A stretch of 64,000 nucleotides of DNA from Actinacidiphila sp965342175 (GCF_965342175.1 NZ_CBDRBL010000013.1:44014-108013); one strand, 5' to 3'; numbered from the stretch's first letter, positions 17,986 to 26,720 are shown. Notes: a model not told the origin generated them from the sequence alone. A program made the numbers and translations.

Positions 17986-19422
17986 GTGAGCGACATCCCA
18001 TTCGGATTCGGAGTCCCTCCCGAGGAGCCCGAGGAAGGGGACGACAGCAGGAAGCCGGGCGGTTCCGGCGGCTCCCGGGGACCGGCTGATCCCTTCGGCT
18101 TCGGCGGCCAGAACCCCTTCGGCGGCCCGGGCGGGGACAACCCCTTCGCCGCGATGTTCGGCTCGCTCAACCCCAACGAGTTGGGCGCGGCCTTCCAGCA
18201 GCTGGGCCAGATGCTCTCGTACGAGGGCGGCCCGGTGAACTGGGACATGGCCAAAGACATCGCCCGGCAGACGGTCGCGCAGGGCGCCGAGGGAGGGTCG
18301 AAGGACGTCAGCGTGGGGGCCGCCGACCGCGCCAAGGTGCAGGAGGCGCTGCGGCTGGCCGATCTGTGGCTCGACGGGGTGACGTCGATGCCCTCCGGCG
18401 CCGCATCCGCCGTGGCGTGGAGCCGCGCCGAATGGGTCGAGGCGACCCTGCCCGTGTGGAAGGAGCTGGTCGACCCGGTCGCCGAGCGTGTCGGCACGGC
18501 GATGGGCGACGTGCTGCCCGAGGAGATGCAGGCCATGGCCGGCCCGCTGCTGGGCATGATGCGCTCCATGGGCGGCGCGATGTTCGGCAGCCAGATCGGG
18601 CAGGCGCTCGGCACCCTCGCCGGCGAGGTCGTGGGTCCGACCGACATCGGCCTGCCGCTCGGCCCGGTCGGCAAGGCGGCCCTGCTCCCCCTCAACGTGG
18701 AGGCCTTCGGCCAGGGACTGAGCGTGCCCGAGGACGAGGTCCGGCTCTATCTGGCGCTGCGCGAGGCGGCACACCAGCGGCTGTTCGCCCATGTGCCGTG
18801 GCTGCGGGCACACCTGTTCGGCGCCGTCGAGGGGTACGCCCGCGGCATCAAGGTGGACACCTCGAAGCTGGAGGACGCGGTCGGCCGGCTCGATCCGTCG
18901 AACCCCGAGGCGCTCCAGGAGGCCCTGCAGCAGGGCATGTTCCAGCCCGAGGACACCCCGGCTCAGAAGGCGGCGCTGGCCCGGCTGGAGACGGCCCTGG
19001 CCCTCGTGGAGGGCTGGGTGGACGCGGTCGTGCACGCCGCCGCCGCCCCGCACCTGCCATCGGCCGGCGCGCTGCGCGAGACCCTGCGCCGCCGCCGGGC
19101 GAGCGGGGGCCCCGCCGAGCAGACCTTCGCCACACTGATCGGCCTGGAGCTGCGGCCCCGGCGGCTGCGGGACGCCTCCCGGCTGTGGGCCTCACTCACC
19201 GACGCCCGTGGCGTCGACGGGCGAGACGGGCTGTGGGCGCACCCCGACATGCTGCCGACCGCGAGTGATCTGGACGACCCCGACGGCTTCGTGCACCGCG
19301 AGCAGCTGGACTTCTCCGAACTCGACAGGATCCTCGGCGAGGCCGCCGGAGGACACGTGCAGGACGTCCCGCGCGACGAGGGCAAGGGCGGCAGCGAGGG
19401 CAAGGGCGACGAGGAGAAGTGA
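17986..19422 (+). CDS. Zincin_2-type putative metalloprotease (TIGR03624-like)
   Basis: A 478-residue protein of the actinobacterial 'zinc-dependent metalloprotease/putative hydrolase' family. The N-terminus is Gly/Pro/Asn-rich and probably flexible (PFGFGGQNPFGG repeats). The core contains EAAHQRLFAHVPWLRAHL near residue 260, where the family zinc site lies, and helical stretches follow. A textbook HExxH is absent, so peptidase activity is inferred from family only. The GTG at 17986 has CGAGG 5 bases upstream. The Nudix gene overlaps its stop by GTGA, so the two are coupled. Confidence 0.8.
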   Translation: MSDIPFGFGVPPEEPEEGDDSRKPGGSGGSRGPADPFGFGGQNPFGGPGGDNPFAAMFGSLNPNELGAAFQQLGQMLSYEGGPVNWDMAKDIARQTVAQGAEGGSKDVSVGAADRAKVQEALRLADLWLDGVTSMPSGAASAVAWSRAEWVEATLPVWKELVDPVAERVGTAMGDVLPEEMQAMAGPLLGMMRSMGGAMFGSQIGQALGTLAGEVVGPTDIGLPLGPVGKAALLPLNVEAFGQGLSVPEDEVRLYLALREAAHQRLFAHVPWLRAHLFGAVEGYARGIKVDTSKLEDAVGRLDPSNPEALQEALQQGMFQPEDTPAQKAALARLETALALVEGWVDAVVHAAAAPHLPSAGALRETLRRRRASGGPAEQTFATLIGLELRPRRLRDASRLWASLTDARGVDGRDGLWAHPDMLPTASDLDDPDGFVHREQLDFSELDRILGEAAGGHVQDVPRDEGKGGSEGKGDEEK

Positions 19423-19946
19423 GCCTGTACGACGACGCCCTGCGCGTCCTGAAGGGCTGGTCCGCGCCCGACACGAGCCAGGACCAGCTGCGGCAGACCT
19501 ACCTCGCGCACCTGGAGACGCACCCGGACGCCATGTGGAAGGCGTGCGCCGAGGGCCACATCACGGGCAGCGCCCTGGTGGTGGACCCGGAGCGCGGGCG
19601 GGTGCTGCTGACCCTGCACAAGAAGCTCGGGATGTGGCTGCAGATGGGAGGTCATTGCGAGCCCGGTGACTCCTCGCTGGCCGCGGCCGCGCTGCGCGAG
19701 GGCGTGGAGGAGTCGGGCATCGCGGGGCTCACTCTGCTGCGCCCCGAGCCGGTCAACCTCGACAGGCACCTGACGCCGTGCGCGTGGCACCTGGACGTGC
19801 AGTACGCGGCTGTGGCTCCGCCCGGCGCGGTGGAGGAGATCAGCGAGGAGTCGCTGGATCTGAGGTGGTTCTCCTACGACGAGGTCGCCGACGTCGCGGA
19901 CGGTTCCGTCCGGACGCTGCTGGCCCGCACCCGCGCGCTGCTCTGA
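19419..19946 (+). CDS. Nudix hydrolase
   Basis: A 175-residue Nudix protein. The Nudix box core LREGVEESGI (near residue 90) follows GGHCEPGD, which places an Asp where the first box Glu usually stands; this variant occurs in several Nudix subfamilies. Substrates of the superfamily are nucleoside diphosphates linked to another group; the particular substrate cannot be read here. The GTG overlaps the stop of the zincin gene by 4 bp. The gene converges with the AIM24 operon. Confidence 0.88.
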   Translation: MSLYDDALRVLKGWSAPDTSQDQLRQTYLAHLETHPDAMWKACAEGHITGSALVVDPERGRVLLTLHKKLGMWLQMGGHCEPGDSSLAAAALREGVEESGIAGLTLLRPEPVNLDRHLTPCAWHLDVQYAAVAPPGAVEEISEESLDLRWFSYDEVADVADGSVRTLLARTRALL

Positions 19947-19983
19947 TCTGAGGCGGCGCGCGGGGCGGGACCCGCGGCGGGGC

Positions 19984-20745
19984 TCAGCGGTTGGTGAAGA
20001 TGTTGCCCTGGTTCATGCCGTGCGCGCCCTGCTGGCCGAAGCCGTACTGCGCGGCGACACCCCCGCCGATCGGGGCGTTCTGCGGTGGCATCAGTTCGCT
20101 GGGCTGCACCAGGACATGGCCCTGGCCGAGGAAGTTGAGCTCCCAGCCCTCACCGGTGTTGCCGCGCCGGCGCCAGACACCGGAGGAGCTGGTCTGCGCC
20201 TGCATCTGCACCCGGAGCGAGGACGACCAGGCGACGACCGCGTCGGAGTCGGCGGAGACGTACGCGTCCGGGGTGACGGGCATCAGCAGGGGCTTGCCCG
20301 ACGTCATCAGCGCCACCTTGCCGTGACCCGAGATGTTGAGGTTGTAGGCGCCGCTGCCGGAGATCCCGAACTGGCTGTCCACGGAGATGACTTCCCAGTG
20401 CAGCCCGGAGTCGAGCGCCAGCACATAGGCGCCGTCCACCGTCAGGCCCTCCTGGTCGACATCGACGATGTGGATGTGCTGGGCGAGGTTGGCCAGATAG
20501 ACCGTGCCCTGCCCGGAGCAGCGCATCAGGTCCAGCCCCTCACCGGTGCGGCGGCGGGCGGAGCGCTGGGCGTGGCTCTGGTACTCGCCGTCGAACTCGA
20601 TCAGACCCTGGTACGCGACCATGGCGCCCTTGCGGGCCAGGCAGTCGGTGCGGCCGTCGAGCGTGACCCGCAGCAGGTACGGGTTCTGGAGTGCGTACTG
20701 TTCCTCGGCCTGGACCTCGGTGTACGCGAAAAGCGGGCTCTGCAT
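19984..20745 (-). CDS. AIM24-family protein (third paralogue)
   Basis: A 253-residue AIM24-family beta-helix protein, recognisable from VTLDGRTDCLARKGAMVAYQ near residue 26, LMRCSGQGTVYLAN near 73 and GQGHVLVQPSE near 215. The C-terminus is Gly/Gln-rich (QYGFGQQGAHGMNQG). The family takes its name from a yeast mitochondrial protein; in bacteria its role is unknown. It is the last of three tandem AIM24 genes, 16 bp after its neighbour, so one mRNA is likely. The paralogues share the same core order but differ widely outside it. Confidence 0.87.
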   Translation of the reverse strand: MQSPLFAYTEVQAEEQYALQNPYLLRVTLDGRTDCLARKGAMVAYQGLIEFDGEYQSHAQRSARRRTGEGLDLMRCSGQGTVYLANLAQHIHIVDVDQEGLTVDGAYVLALDSGLHWEVISVDSQFGISGSGAYNLNISGHGKVALMTSGKPLLMPVTPDAYVSADSDAVVAWSSSLRVQMQAQTSSSGVWRRRGNTGEGWELNFLGQGHVLVQPSELMPPQNAPIGGGVAAQYGFGQQGAHGMNQGNIFTNR

Positions 20746-20761
20746 GATGTCTCGCTCCCCC

Positions 20762-21445
20762 TCAGCCCCGGACTCGGAGGCGGTCGGTGCTGTCCTCGCT
20801 GGGCTGTACGACGACGAAGCCCTGACCGGAGAAGCCGATCTGGAAGGCCTCGCCGCTGCCGCGCCCGATGAGGGCGGACGCCTTGAAGCTGCGCTTCGCC
20901 TTCGTCTTCAGTCCGCTCGACCAGGCCACGAGCGCGTCCGGGTCGACGTAGGTCTCGTCCTCGCCTCGTCCGCAGTCGACCACGACAGGGGTGCCGCGGG
21001 AGGTGAGGGCCACCCAGCCGGTGCCCGAGATCCCGACGTTGAACAGTCCCTGGCCCGCGAACTTGGCCAGGCCCTTCACCCGCTCCACACCCCACTGCAG
21101 GTGGGCGTCGAAGGCGAGCAGATTGCTGCCGTTGACCGACAGCGCCTCGTTGTCGAGGTAGACGCAGACGACGTCGGCGCCGTAGTCCGCCAGGTACAGC
21201 AGCCCGTCGCCGGAGCACTTCATGATCGGCGCCCCCTCGCCGGTGAGCCACTGGGAGGCCATCTGTCGAACGGCGGGCGGGTTGGGCTCGTACTGGACGA
21301 AGCCCTCGTAGGCGACCATCGAACCGGTGCGCGCGTAGAGGTCCTGGCCGCTGCTCATGGCCACCTTCAGCATGCTGCTGCCGTGGTTCTCCATGCGGGC
21401 GGTGACGGGTGCCGGGGCGTACCCGGAGATCAGTGACTGGTCCAT
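20762..21445 (-). CDS. AIM24-family protein (second paralogue)
   Basis: A 227-residue AIM24-family protein with the same core blocks as its neighbours: LYARTGSMVAYEG near residue 36, IMKCSGDGLLYLADYG near 77 and GQGFVVVQPSE near 213. It has no signal peptide or membrane helix. The ATG at 21445 lies 14 bp downstream of the stop of the TerD-AIM24 fusion gene. Function unknown; the family is predicted to form an all-beta scaffold. Confidence 0.87.
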   Translation of the reverse strand: MDQSLISGYAPAPVTARMENHGSSMLKVAMSSGQDLYARTGSMVAYEGFVQYEPNPPAVRQMASQWLTGEGAPIMKCSGDGLLYLADYGADVVCVYLDNEALSVNGSNLLAFDAHLQWGVERVKGLAKFAGQGLFNVGISGTGWVALTSRGTPVVVDCGRGEDETYVDPDALVAWSSGLKTKAKRSFKASALIGRGSGEAFQIGFSGQGFVVVQPSEDSTDRLRVRG

Positions 21446-21458
21446 GACGGGCTCCCCC

Positions 21459-23090
21459 TCAGACCTCGTACGGCTGGACGATGACGAAGTTTCCGGGAGC
21501 ACCCCTGAACTGCAGGTTCACAGTCTCCCCGCTGTGGCCCGGATAGGCGTTCCTGCGCAGCCGGACCTGGCTGGAGAGCACCACCTGCGAGGCGGCCGAC
21601 CAGGCGACGATCGCGTTGCTGTCCACATAGGTCGTCGGGGTGACCGGCAGCACCACCGGGGTGCCGTGGGTCTTGACCACGACCGTTCCCGTGCCCTGGA
21701 ACTGCATGGTGAACAGGGCGCCGCCGGGGATGCCGTGGCCCTCGATGCGGCGGACCTCGTGCTGGAGGGACTCGTCGAAGGCGAGCACGTTCTCCGCGGA
21801 GACGCAGATGGCGTCGCCTTGGAGCTCGATGGGGTGCAGATAGGAGGCGTCCTCGGCGAAGAAGACCTGGCCGCGGCCCGTGCAGCGCATCAGCTGCAAC
21901 TCCTGACCGGTCATGTTGCCGACGACGCGACCGGTGAATCCGGCGCCTTTGTAGCCGAATTCGACCTTGCCCTGGTACAGCACCATGCTGCCCTGCCGGG
22001 CGAGCACCGGCTGCCCGCCGGCCTGCCCGAGGTCGGCGCGCATCAGCTTCGGGTTCTGCTGGGTCCAGCGCTGGCCGGTGGGCTGCTCCCGGTACTTCTG
22101 CAGAGCGGCCGCGAGTCCGGCGCCGGGCGGCGGCGGGAACTGGCCGGCGCCGGCGTGCGGGGCCTGCGGCGGCTGACCGAAGGCGGGCTGGCCGGGCACG
22201 CCCTGACCGGGCATCGGCTGGCCGTACGGGGGTTGGCCGAAGGGCGGTTGACCCGTCTGGCCGGGGGGCGCCGGCGGCGGGACCTGACCGAACGGCGGCT
22301 GGCCCGGCGGCGCCTGGGGCGGCGGGACCTGACCGAACGGCGGCTGGCCCGGCGGCGCCTGGGGCGGCGTGGCCGTCGGCGCCACCATGGTGGGGGCTGT
22401 GTGCGCGGGCGCGGGGGCCGGCACCGGGGCCGCGGTGGACGGGGTGCCGAAGGCGGGTGCGGGCGGCACGGAGGCCGCCGGGGGCGCGAAGCCCGGCGGG
22501 GGCCCGGCCGGGGGCGCGAAGCCCGGTGCGGCCGCGGGCTGTCGCTCCTCGGCCTGCTGCTCCTCGGCGACCTCGCCGCCGAAGTTCTTCAGCAGGGCTT
22601 CCAGTCCGCCGTCGAAGCCCTGGCCCACGGCGGCGAACCGCCAGACGTCCTTGAGGTAGAGGTCGGCGAGCATGACGGCACGCTCGGTGCTGAACTCGGC
22701 ACCCGTGAAGGCGTAGCGGGCGACCTCTTCGCCCCCGGCGACGATCCGCACGTAGCCCGGGCCGATCTGCGACATCTGCCCGGCGCCGTCGATCGTCGCG
22801 GTGAAGCTCAGCTTCTGGATCCGGGCGGGGATCCGGTCCAGCGTCACCCGGAAGGACTCGGTGTCCCCGGCCTGCGGCCCCAGCTGCTGAATCGCCTCCT
22901 CGGGCGACTTGGGCTGGTTGTAGAAGACGAAGTAGCGGTCGTCGGAGAGTCGTTCTTCGGCGTCCAGCCCGAAGCAGCTGATGTCGAAGCCGAGAGCGGG
23001 GCCGCTGATCTGCACACCGATGTACAGATCCGTTCCCGCGGTCAGGTCACTGATCTTGGCCTTGTGGCCGCGCTGGAATTCCCTGGCCAT
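21459..23090 (-). CDS. TerD-AIM24 fusion protein
   Basis: A 543-residue, two-domain protein. Residues 1-180 are a TerD (tellurium-resistance/calcium-binding stress) domain, with LGFDISCFGLDAEERLSDD and YFVFYNQPKSPEEA. Residues about 185-325 are a Pro/Gln/Gly-rich linker with 15-residue repeats. Residues 330-543 are an AIM24 domain (VLARQGSMVLYQG, LMRCTGRGQVFFAED, FVIVQPYEV). TerD proteins act in chemical stress and calcium responses. The fusion ties AIM24, of unknown role, to the Ter system. It heads the three-gene AIM24 operon. Confidence 0.9.
   Translation of the reverse strand: MAREFQRGHKAKISDLTAGTDLYIGVQISGPALGFDISCFGLDAEERLSDDRYFVFYNQPKSPEEAIQQLGPQAGDTESFRVTLDRIPARIQKLSFTATIDGAGQMSQIGPGYVRIVAGGEEVARYAFTGAEFSTERAVMLADLYLKDVWRFAAVGQGFDGGLEALLKNFGGEVAEEQQAEERQPAAAPGFAPPAGPPPGFAPPAASVPPAPAFGTPSTAAPVPAPAPAHTAPTMVAPTATPPQAPPGQPPFGQVPPPQAPPGQPPFGQVPPPAPPGQTGQPPFGQPPYGQPMPGQGVPGQPAFGQPPQAPHAGAGQFPPPPGAGLAAALQKYREQPTGQRWTQQNPKLMRADLGQAGGQPVLARQGSMVLYQGKVEFGYKGAGFTGRVVGNMTGQELQLMRCTGRGQVFFAEDASYLHPIELQGDAICVSAENVLAFDESLQHEVRRIEGHGIPGGALFTMQFQGTGTVVVKTHGTPVVLPVTPTTYVDSNAIVAWSAASQVVLSSQVRLRRNAYPGHSGETVNLQFRGAPGNFVIVQPYEV
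22276..22365. repeat. Tandem 45-bp repeat in the TerD-AIM24 linker
   Basis: Two adjacent identical 45-bp units (22276-22320 and 22321-22365) encode a 15-residue Pro/Gln repeat containing QPPFGQVPPP. Flanking sequence holds more degenerate PPFGQ units, so linker length probably varies between strains. Confidence 0.85.
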
Positions 23091-23162
23091 CTCTGAGGAC
23101 CGTCCCCCCGTCCGTATGTGCTTGCTGCGTTGCGCCAGGCTAACTGCTGGCGCAGAACGGGG

Positions 23163-23750
23163 CTATTCCCCCGGCTGATCCTCACTCGCCGTGGGCGGGT
23201 GCGGCAGCCGGGCCGCGGCGACGACGCCCTCCAGGTACCCGCGCGCACGCTCGGTGCGCGGGTAGGACTCCAGCAGCTTCCAGAAGTCCGGTCCATGGCC
23301 GGGCACCAGGAGGTGGGTGAGTTCGTGAAGGAGGACGTAGTCGACGACGTACTCGGGCATGCCCTGCAACCGGTGGGACAGGCGGATGCTGCCCTCGGCC
23401 GGCGTGCACGAGCCCCAGCGGGAGTTCTGGTTGGTCACCCATCGCACCGTCCGCGGCCGCGCGCGGCCGGCGAGGTACTGCGCGGACAGTTGCTCCGCCC
23501 GGGCGGTCAGCTCGTCGTCGCCGAGCCGGCGGCGGCTCTCCTGGGCGGCGAGCTTGTCGAGCATGACCGTCACCCACCGCTTCTCCTCGGCGGCGGACAT
23601 CCGGGCGGGGATGAGGACCACGGTGACGTCGCCCTCGCGGTACGCCGAGACCGTCCGGCGCCGTCGGGAGCTTCGGCGTACTTCGACGGCGCCGGTCCGG
23701 GGGGAGCGCGAGGGCTGGCCGGAAAGGCTCTGGGCGGGGTCGGCGGACAC
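23163..23750 (-). CDS. YgjP-like (DUF45) metallopeptidase
   Basis: A 195-residue protein with the zinc motif LLHELTHLL near residue 141-149, followed by GHGPDFWKLLE, which supplies a further ligand, as in YgjP/WLM-type minigluzincins. The segment NQNSRWGSC before it is characteristic of the family. The first 40 residues are basic and probably disordered. The GTG at 23750 has only a weak ribosome site, so the start is uncertain. Substrate unknown. It is divergent from the ThiF-like gene across a 380-bp gap that carries phased repeats and DnaA boxes. Confidence 0.85.
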   Translation of the reverse strand: MSADPAQSLSGQPSRSPRTGAVEVRRSSRRRRTVSAYREGDVTVVLIPARMSAAEEKRWVTVMLDKLAAQESRRRLGDDELTARAEQLSAQYLAGRARPRTVRWVTNQNSRWGSCTPAEGSIRLSHRLQGMPEYVVDYVLLHELTHLLVPGHGPDFWKLLESYPRTERARGYLEGVVAAARLPHPPTASEDQPGE

Positions 23751-23910
23751 GCCCCGACGTTACCCGCACCAGGTCCGGGAAGTCCCGTCCCCCGGGATGC
23801 CGGGTGAGAAAGGAAACAGCGGGGCACTGCTGGAGAGCCCGGAAAACCGCAGGTGGCGGGCAAACCCCGCGGAAGGCGACGGGGGCCGGCGTGGAGCAGG
23901 CCGGGAGGAG

Positions 23911-24000
23911 GCGGGGAAGACCTGGAAGGACTCGGAAAGCCCGGGAAAGCTAGGGAAAGCCCGGGAACGCCCCCGAAAGACCCGGAAAGTACCGGACGCC
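23911..24000. repeat. Nine-unit tandem decanucleotide repeat
   Basis: Nine consecutive 10-bp units share a GGAAAG-like core at the same offset (for example CTCGGAAAGC, CCGGGAAAGC, TAGGGAAAGC, CCCGGAAAGT). They lie in the 380-bp non-coding gap 23751-24130. The period of exactly 10 bp puts every core on one face of the helix. Confidence 0.85.
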
Positions 24001-24015
24001 GGTCATATCGAATGA

Positions 24016-24038
24016 CTGTCCACAGCACCTGTGGATAA
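24016..24038. promoter_or_regulatory. Inverted pair of DnaA boxes
   Basis: CTGTCCACA on the plus strand (24016-24024) and TTATCCACA on the minus strand (24038-24030), 5 bp apart. The second is the exact classical DnaA-box consensus and the first differs from the Streptomyces consensus TTGTCCACA at one base. They directly follow the decanucleotide repeat and precede the ThiF-like gene by 92 bp. Confidence 0.6.
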
Positions 24039-24130
24039 CTTTCCGGGCCGGTTCGGGGGTTCAGGGCATGCTGGTCCTGTACGGAGTCGGAACAGTCTCT
24101 CGATCGGGAGCCGAGCCCACGGGGGTGGCG

Positions 24131-25270
24131 ATGCGTCCCATGCTCAAAGCGGCGATGCGCCGCAGTTGGCGCAGCCGGGAAAGCCTGCAATTCGGCGTCG
24201 ACCCGGCACACGCGGTGGTCCTGGACCCGGTGGACGGCGCGGCCGCCGCCTTCCTCGACCTGCTCGACGGCACACGCGGGCTCGGCCCGCTCGCCCGCGA
24301 GGCCGAGTCGCTGGGGCTGCGGCCCCCGCAGGCCCGGCGACTGCTCGGACTGCTGGCCGACGGCGGTGTGCTCGACGACGCGACGGCGCATGCCGAACTG
24401 TCCGAGACGATACGGCACCACTCCGCCGCGCTGGACCGGCTCCGCCCCGACCTCGCGGCGCTGTCCGTGGTGCACTCCGACCCCGGCGGCGCAGCGGACC
24501 GGATGAGCAGGCGGCGGGCCGCCCGGGTGCGGGTGGCCGGGGCCGGCCGGGTCGGCGCGACGGTGGCGGCGGTGCTGTCCGCGGCGGGCGTCGGCAAGGT
24601 CGACGTGCACGACGGCGGCCGGGTCGAGCCCTGGGACACCGCGCCGGGCGGCATCCCCGCCGAGCACATCGGCGAGCGCCGGGACGCGGCGGCGCGCGGC
24701 CTCGTGCGCAGAGCGGCGCCCGATCCCCGGGCGGCGGCGGTGGGCCGGCGGGGGCCGTCCGCCGTGCCGGAGTCCGGGCTGTCCCTGGTGGTGCTCGCGC
24801 CGCGGGACGGCCTGGCCGCCTACGCTCCCGATCCGCAGGGAGCCGCCCCGCTGATGGCCGCCGGGATCCCCCATCTGTACACGGGGGTGATGGAGGGCCG
24901 GGGAGTGGTGGGACCTCTGGTGGTCCCGGGCAGCACGGGGTGCGCGGGATGCCTGGCGCAGCGGATGGCGGACGCCGACGCGGCCTGGCCCCGAGTGCTG
25001 GCGCAGTTGCGGTCCGGGCGGGGCGGGGTCCCGGCCTGCGACGTCGCGCTGGCCACCGCGGTCGCGGGGCTCGCCGCGGCACATGCCCTGGCCTTCGTGG
25101 ACGGCGGCCGGCCGCCGAGTTGCGGCGGGCGGGTCGAGATGGGACTCGCCCGGCTGACGACGGAGCTGCGGCCCGTTCCGGGCGACCGCAGGTGCGGCTG
25201 CGGGGCGCGCACCGGGGGCGCCGCGGGTGATGCGGGTGATGCGGGTAGCGGGGTGACCGACGACGCCTGA
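24131..25270 (+). CDS. ThiF/E1-like adenylyltransferase-fold protein, function unknown
   Basis: A 379-residue protein. The first 135 residues form a winged-helix-like region (QARRLLGLLADGGVLDDA). Then comes an E1/ThiF Rossmann core with VRVAGAGRVGATVAAVL near residue 137. A CAGC motif near 278 and a C-terminal CGCG near 356 may form a zinc site. The Asn/Arg catalytic residues usual after the nucleotide loop are not evident, so activity is uncertain. No ubiquitin-like, MoaD-like or peptide-precursor gene is adjacent. The ATG at 24131 follows GGGGGTGGCG closely. An ABC1-kinase gene follows after 79 bp. Confidence 0.75.
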   Translation: MRPMLKAAMRRSWRSRESLQFGVDPAHAVVLDPVDGAAAAFLDLLDGTRGLGPLAREAESLGLRPPQARRLLGLLADGGVLDDATAHAELSETIRHHSAALDRLRPDLAALSVVHSDPGGAADRMSRRRAARVRVAGAGRVGATVAAVLSAAGVGKVDVHDGGRVEPWDTAPGGIPAEHIGERRDAAARGLVRRAAPDPRAAAVGRRGPSAVPESGLSLVVLAPRDGLAAYAPDPQGAAPLMAAGIPHLYTGVMEGRGVVGPLVVPGSTGCAGCLAQRMADADAAWPRVLAQLRSGRGGVPACDVALATAVAGLAAAHALAFVDGGRPPSCGGRVEMGLARLTTELRPVPGDRRCGCGARTGGAAGDAGDAGSGVTDDA

Positions 25271-25349
25271 GGTTTGTGACACCGGCGATCCCGCGGTCCG
25301 GGAGAGGCGGGGGACAATGACGAGGTGACCGAACGGAAAGAGGGGGCGC

Positions 25350-26720
25350 ATGTCTGATCTTCCGCGCAAAGCGATGACCCGTACCGCCAAGCTGGCGGCG
25401 CTCCCGCTGGGATTCGCCGGGAGAGCGACGCTGGGGCTGGGCAAGCGGCTCGGCGGGCGCCCCGCGGAAGAGGTCGCCGGCGAACTGCAGGCGCAGACGG
25501 CCGAACAGCTTTTCAAGGTCCTCGGGGAGCTGAAGGGCGGGGCCATGAAGTTCGGCCAGGCCCTGTCGGTCTTCGAGGCCGCCCTGCCCGAGGAGGTCGC
25601 CGGCCCCTACCGCGCCGCCCTCACCCGACTGCAGGACGCGGCGCCGCCGATGCCCGCCCGCACCGTGCACGCCGTGCTGGCCGAGCGTCTCGGCGCGGAC
25701 TGGCACGAGTTCTTCATCGAGTTCGAGGACGTGCCGGCGGCGGCGGCCTCGATCGGGCAGGTGCACCGGGCCGTGTGGCACGACGGCCGCACGGTCGCGG
25801 TGAAGGTCCAGTACCCCGGCGCCGGGGAGGCCCTGCTGTCGGACCTCACACAACTCGGCCGGGTGGCGAAGCTGTTCGGGCCGCTGATTCCCGGCATGGA
25901 CGTCAAGCCCTTGATCTCGGAGCTCCGCGACCGGGTCGCGGAGGAGCTGGACTACGAGCTGGAGGCCCAGGCCCAGCACACCCACGCGGTGGAGTTCGCC
26001 GACGACCCGGACGTGGTGGTGCCGAACGTGGTGCACCGCACAGACCAGGTGCTGGTCACCGAGTGGATGGACGGGGTGCCGCTGGCGGAGGTGATCGCGC
26101 GGGGCACGGCGGAGATGCGCGACCGCGCGGGTCAGTTGCTGGCGCACTTCCTCTTCGCCGGACCGGCCCGCACCGGGCTGCTGCACGCCGATCCGCACCC
26201 GGGCAACTTCCGGCTGCTGATCGACGACGGCCCGGCGCAGGGCTGGCGGCTGGGCGTGCTGGACTTCGGCACGGTGGACCGCCTCCCGGGGGGCCTGCCG
26301 CTGCCGATAGGGACGGCGCTGCGCCTGGCGCTGGCCGACGACGCGGATTCGGTGCACGCCTTGCTCTGCCAGGAGGGCTTCGTCAAGCCCACGGTCGCAC
26401 TCGACCCGGACGCCGTGCTGGACTACCTGCGGCCGATCATCGAGCCGGCGGCCGTGGAGGAGTTCACCTTCGCTCGCGGCTGGATGCGCTCGCAGGCGGC
26501 GCGGATCGCCGACCCGCGCTCACCTGCGTACCAGCTGGGCAAGCAGCTCAATCTGCCGCCCTCGTACCTGCTCATCCACCGGGTGACGCTCAGCACCATC
26601 GGGGTGCTGTGCCAGCTGGCGGCCACGGTGAGGCTCCGGGAAGAGCTGCTCGAATGGCTGCCGGGCTTCGCAGAGGAGGGCCTGGTCCCACTGGCCGAGG
26701 CAGAGGACGCCTCGGCCTGA
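25350..26720 (+). CDS. ABC1/AarF (UbiB-like) atypical kinase
   Basis: A 456-residue ABC1 kinase-like protein. Features are the KxGQ-type motif GGAMKFGQALSVFE near residue 65, the ATP-binding lysine in VAVKVQYPG near 151, DPHPGNFRLL near 281 and the metal-binding LDFGTVDRL near 304. The family includes UbiB and ADCK proteins, linked to isoprenoid lipid metabolism. In mycobacteria the homologue beside whiB7 has been linked to macrolide tolerance (from memory). The ATG at 25350 is preceded by AGAGGGGG. It is convergent with the wblC operon. Confidence 0.9.
   Translation: MSDLPRKAMTRTAKLAALPLGFAGRATLGLGKRLGGRPAEEVAGELQAQTAEQLFKVLGELKGGAMKFGQALSVFEAALPEEVAGPYRAALTRLQDAAPPMPARTVHAVLAERLGADWHEFFIEFEDVPAAAASIGQVHRAVWHDGRTVAVKVQYPGAGEALLSDLTQLGRVAKLFGPLIPGMDVKPLISELRDRVAEELDYELEAQAQHTHAVEFADDPDVVVPNVVHRTDQVLVTEWMDGVPLAEVIARGTAEMRDRAGQLLAHFLFAGPARTGLLHADPHPGNFRLLIDDGPAQGWRLGVLDFGTVDRLPGGLPLPIGTALRLALADDADSVHALLCQEGFVKPTVALDPDAVLDYLRPIIEPAAVEEFTFARGWMRSQAARIADPRSPAYQLGKQLNLPPSYLLIHRVTLSTIGVLCQLAATVRLREELLEWLPGFAEEGLVPLAEAEDASA

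Noticed and set aside
23911..24038. Replication origin
   Set aside because: Only two DnaA boxes, no dnaA/dnaN or AT-rich unwinding element; a titration or regulatory site is more reasonable.
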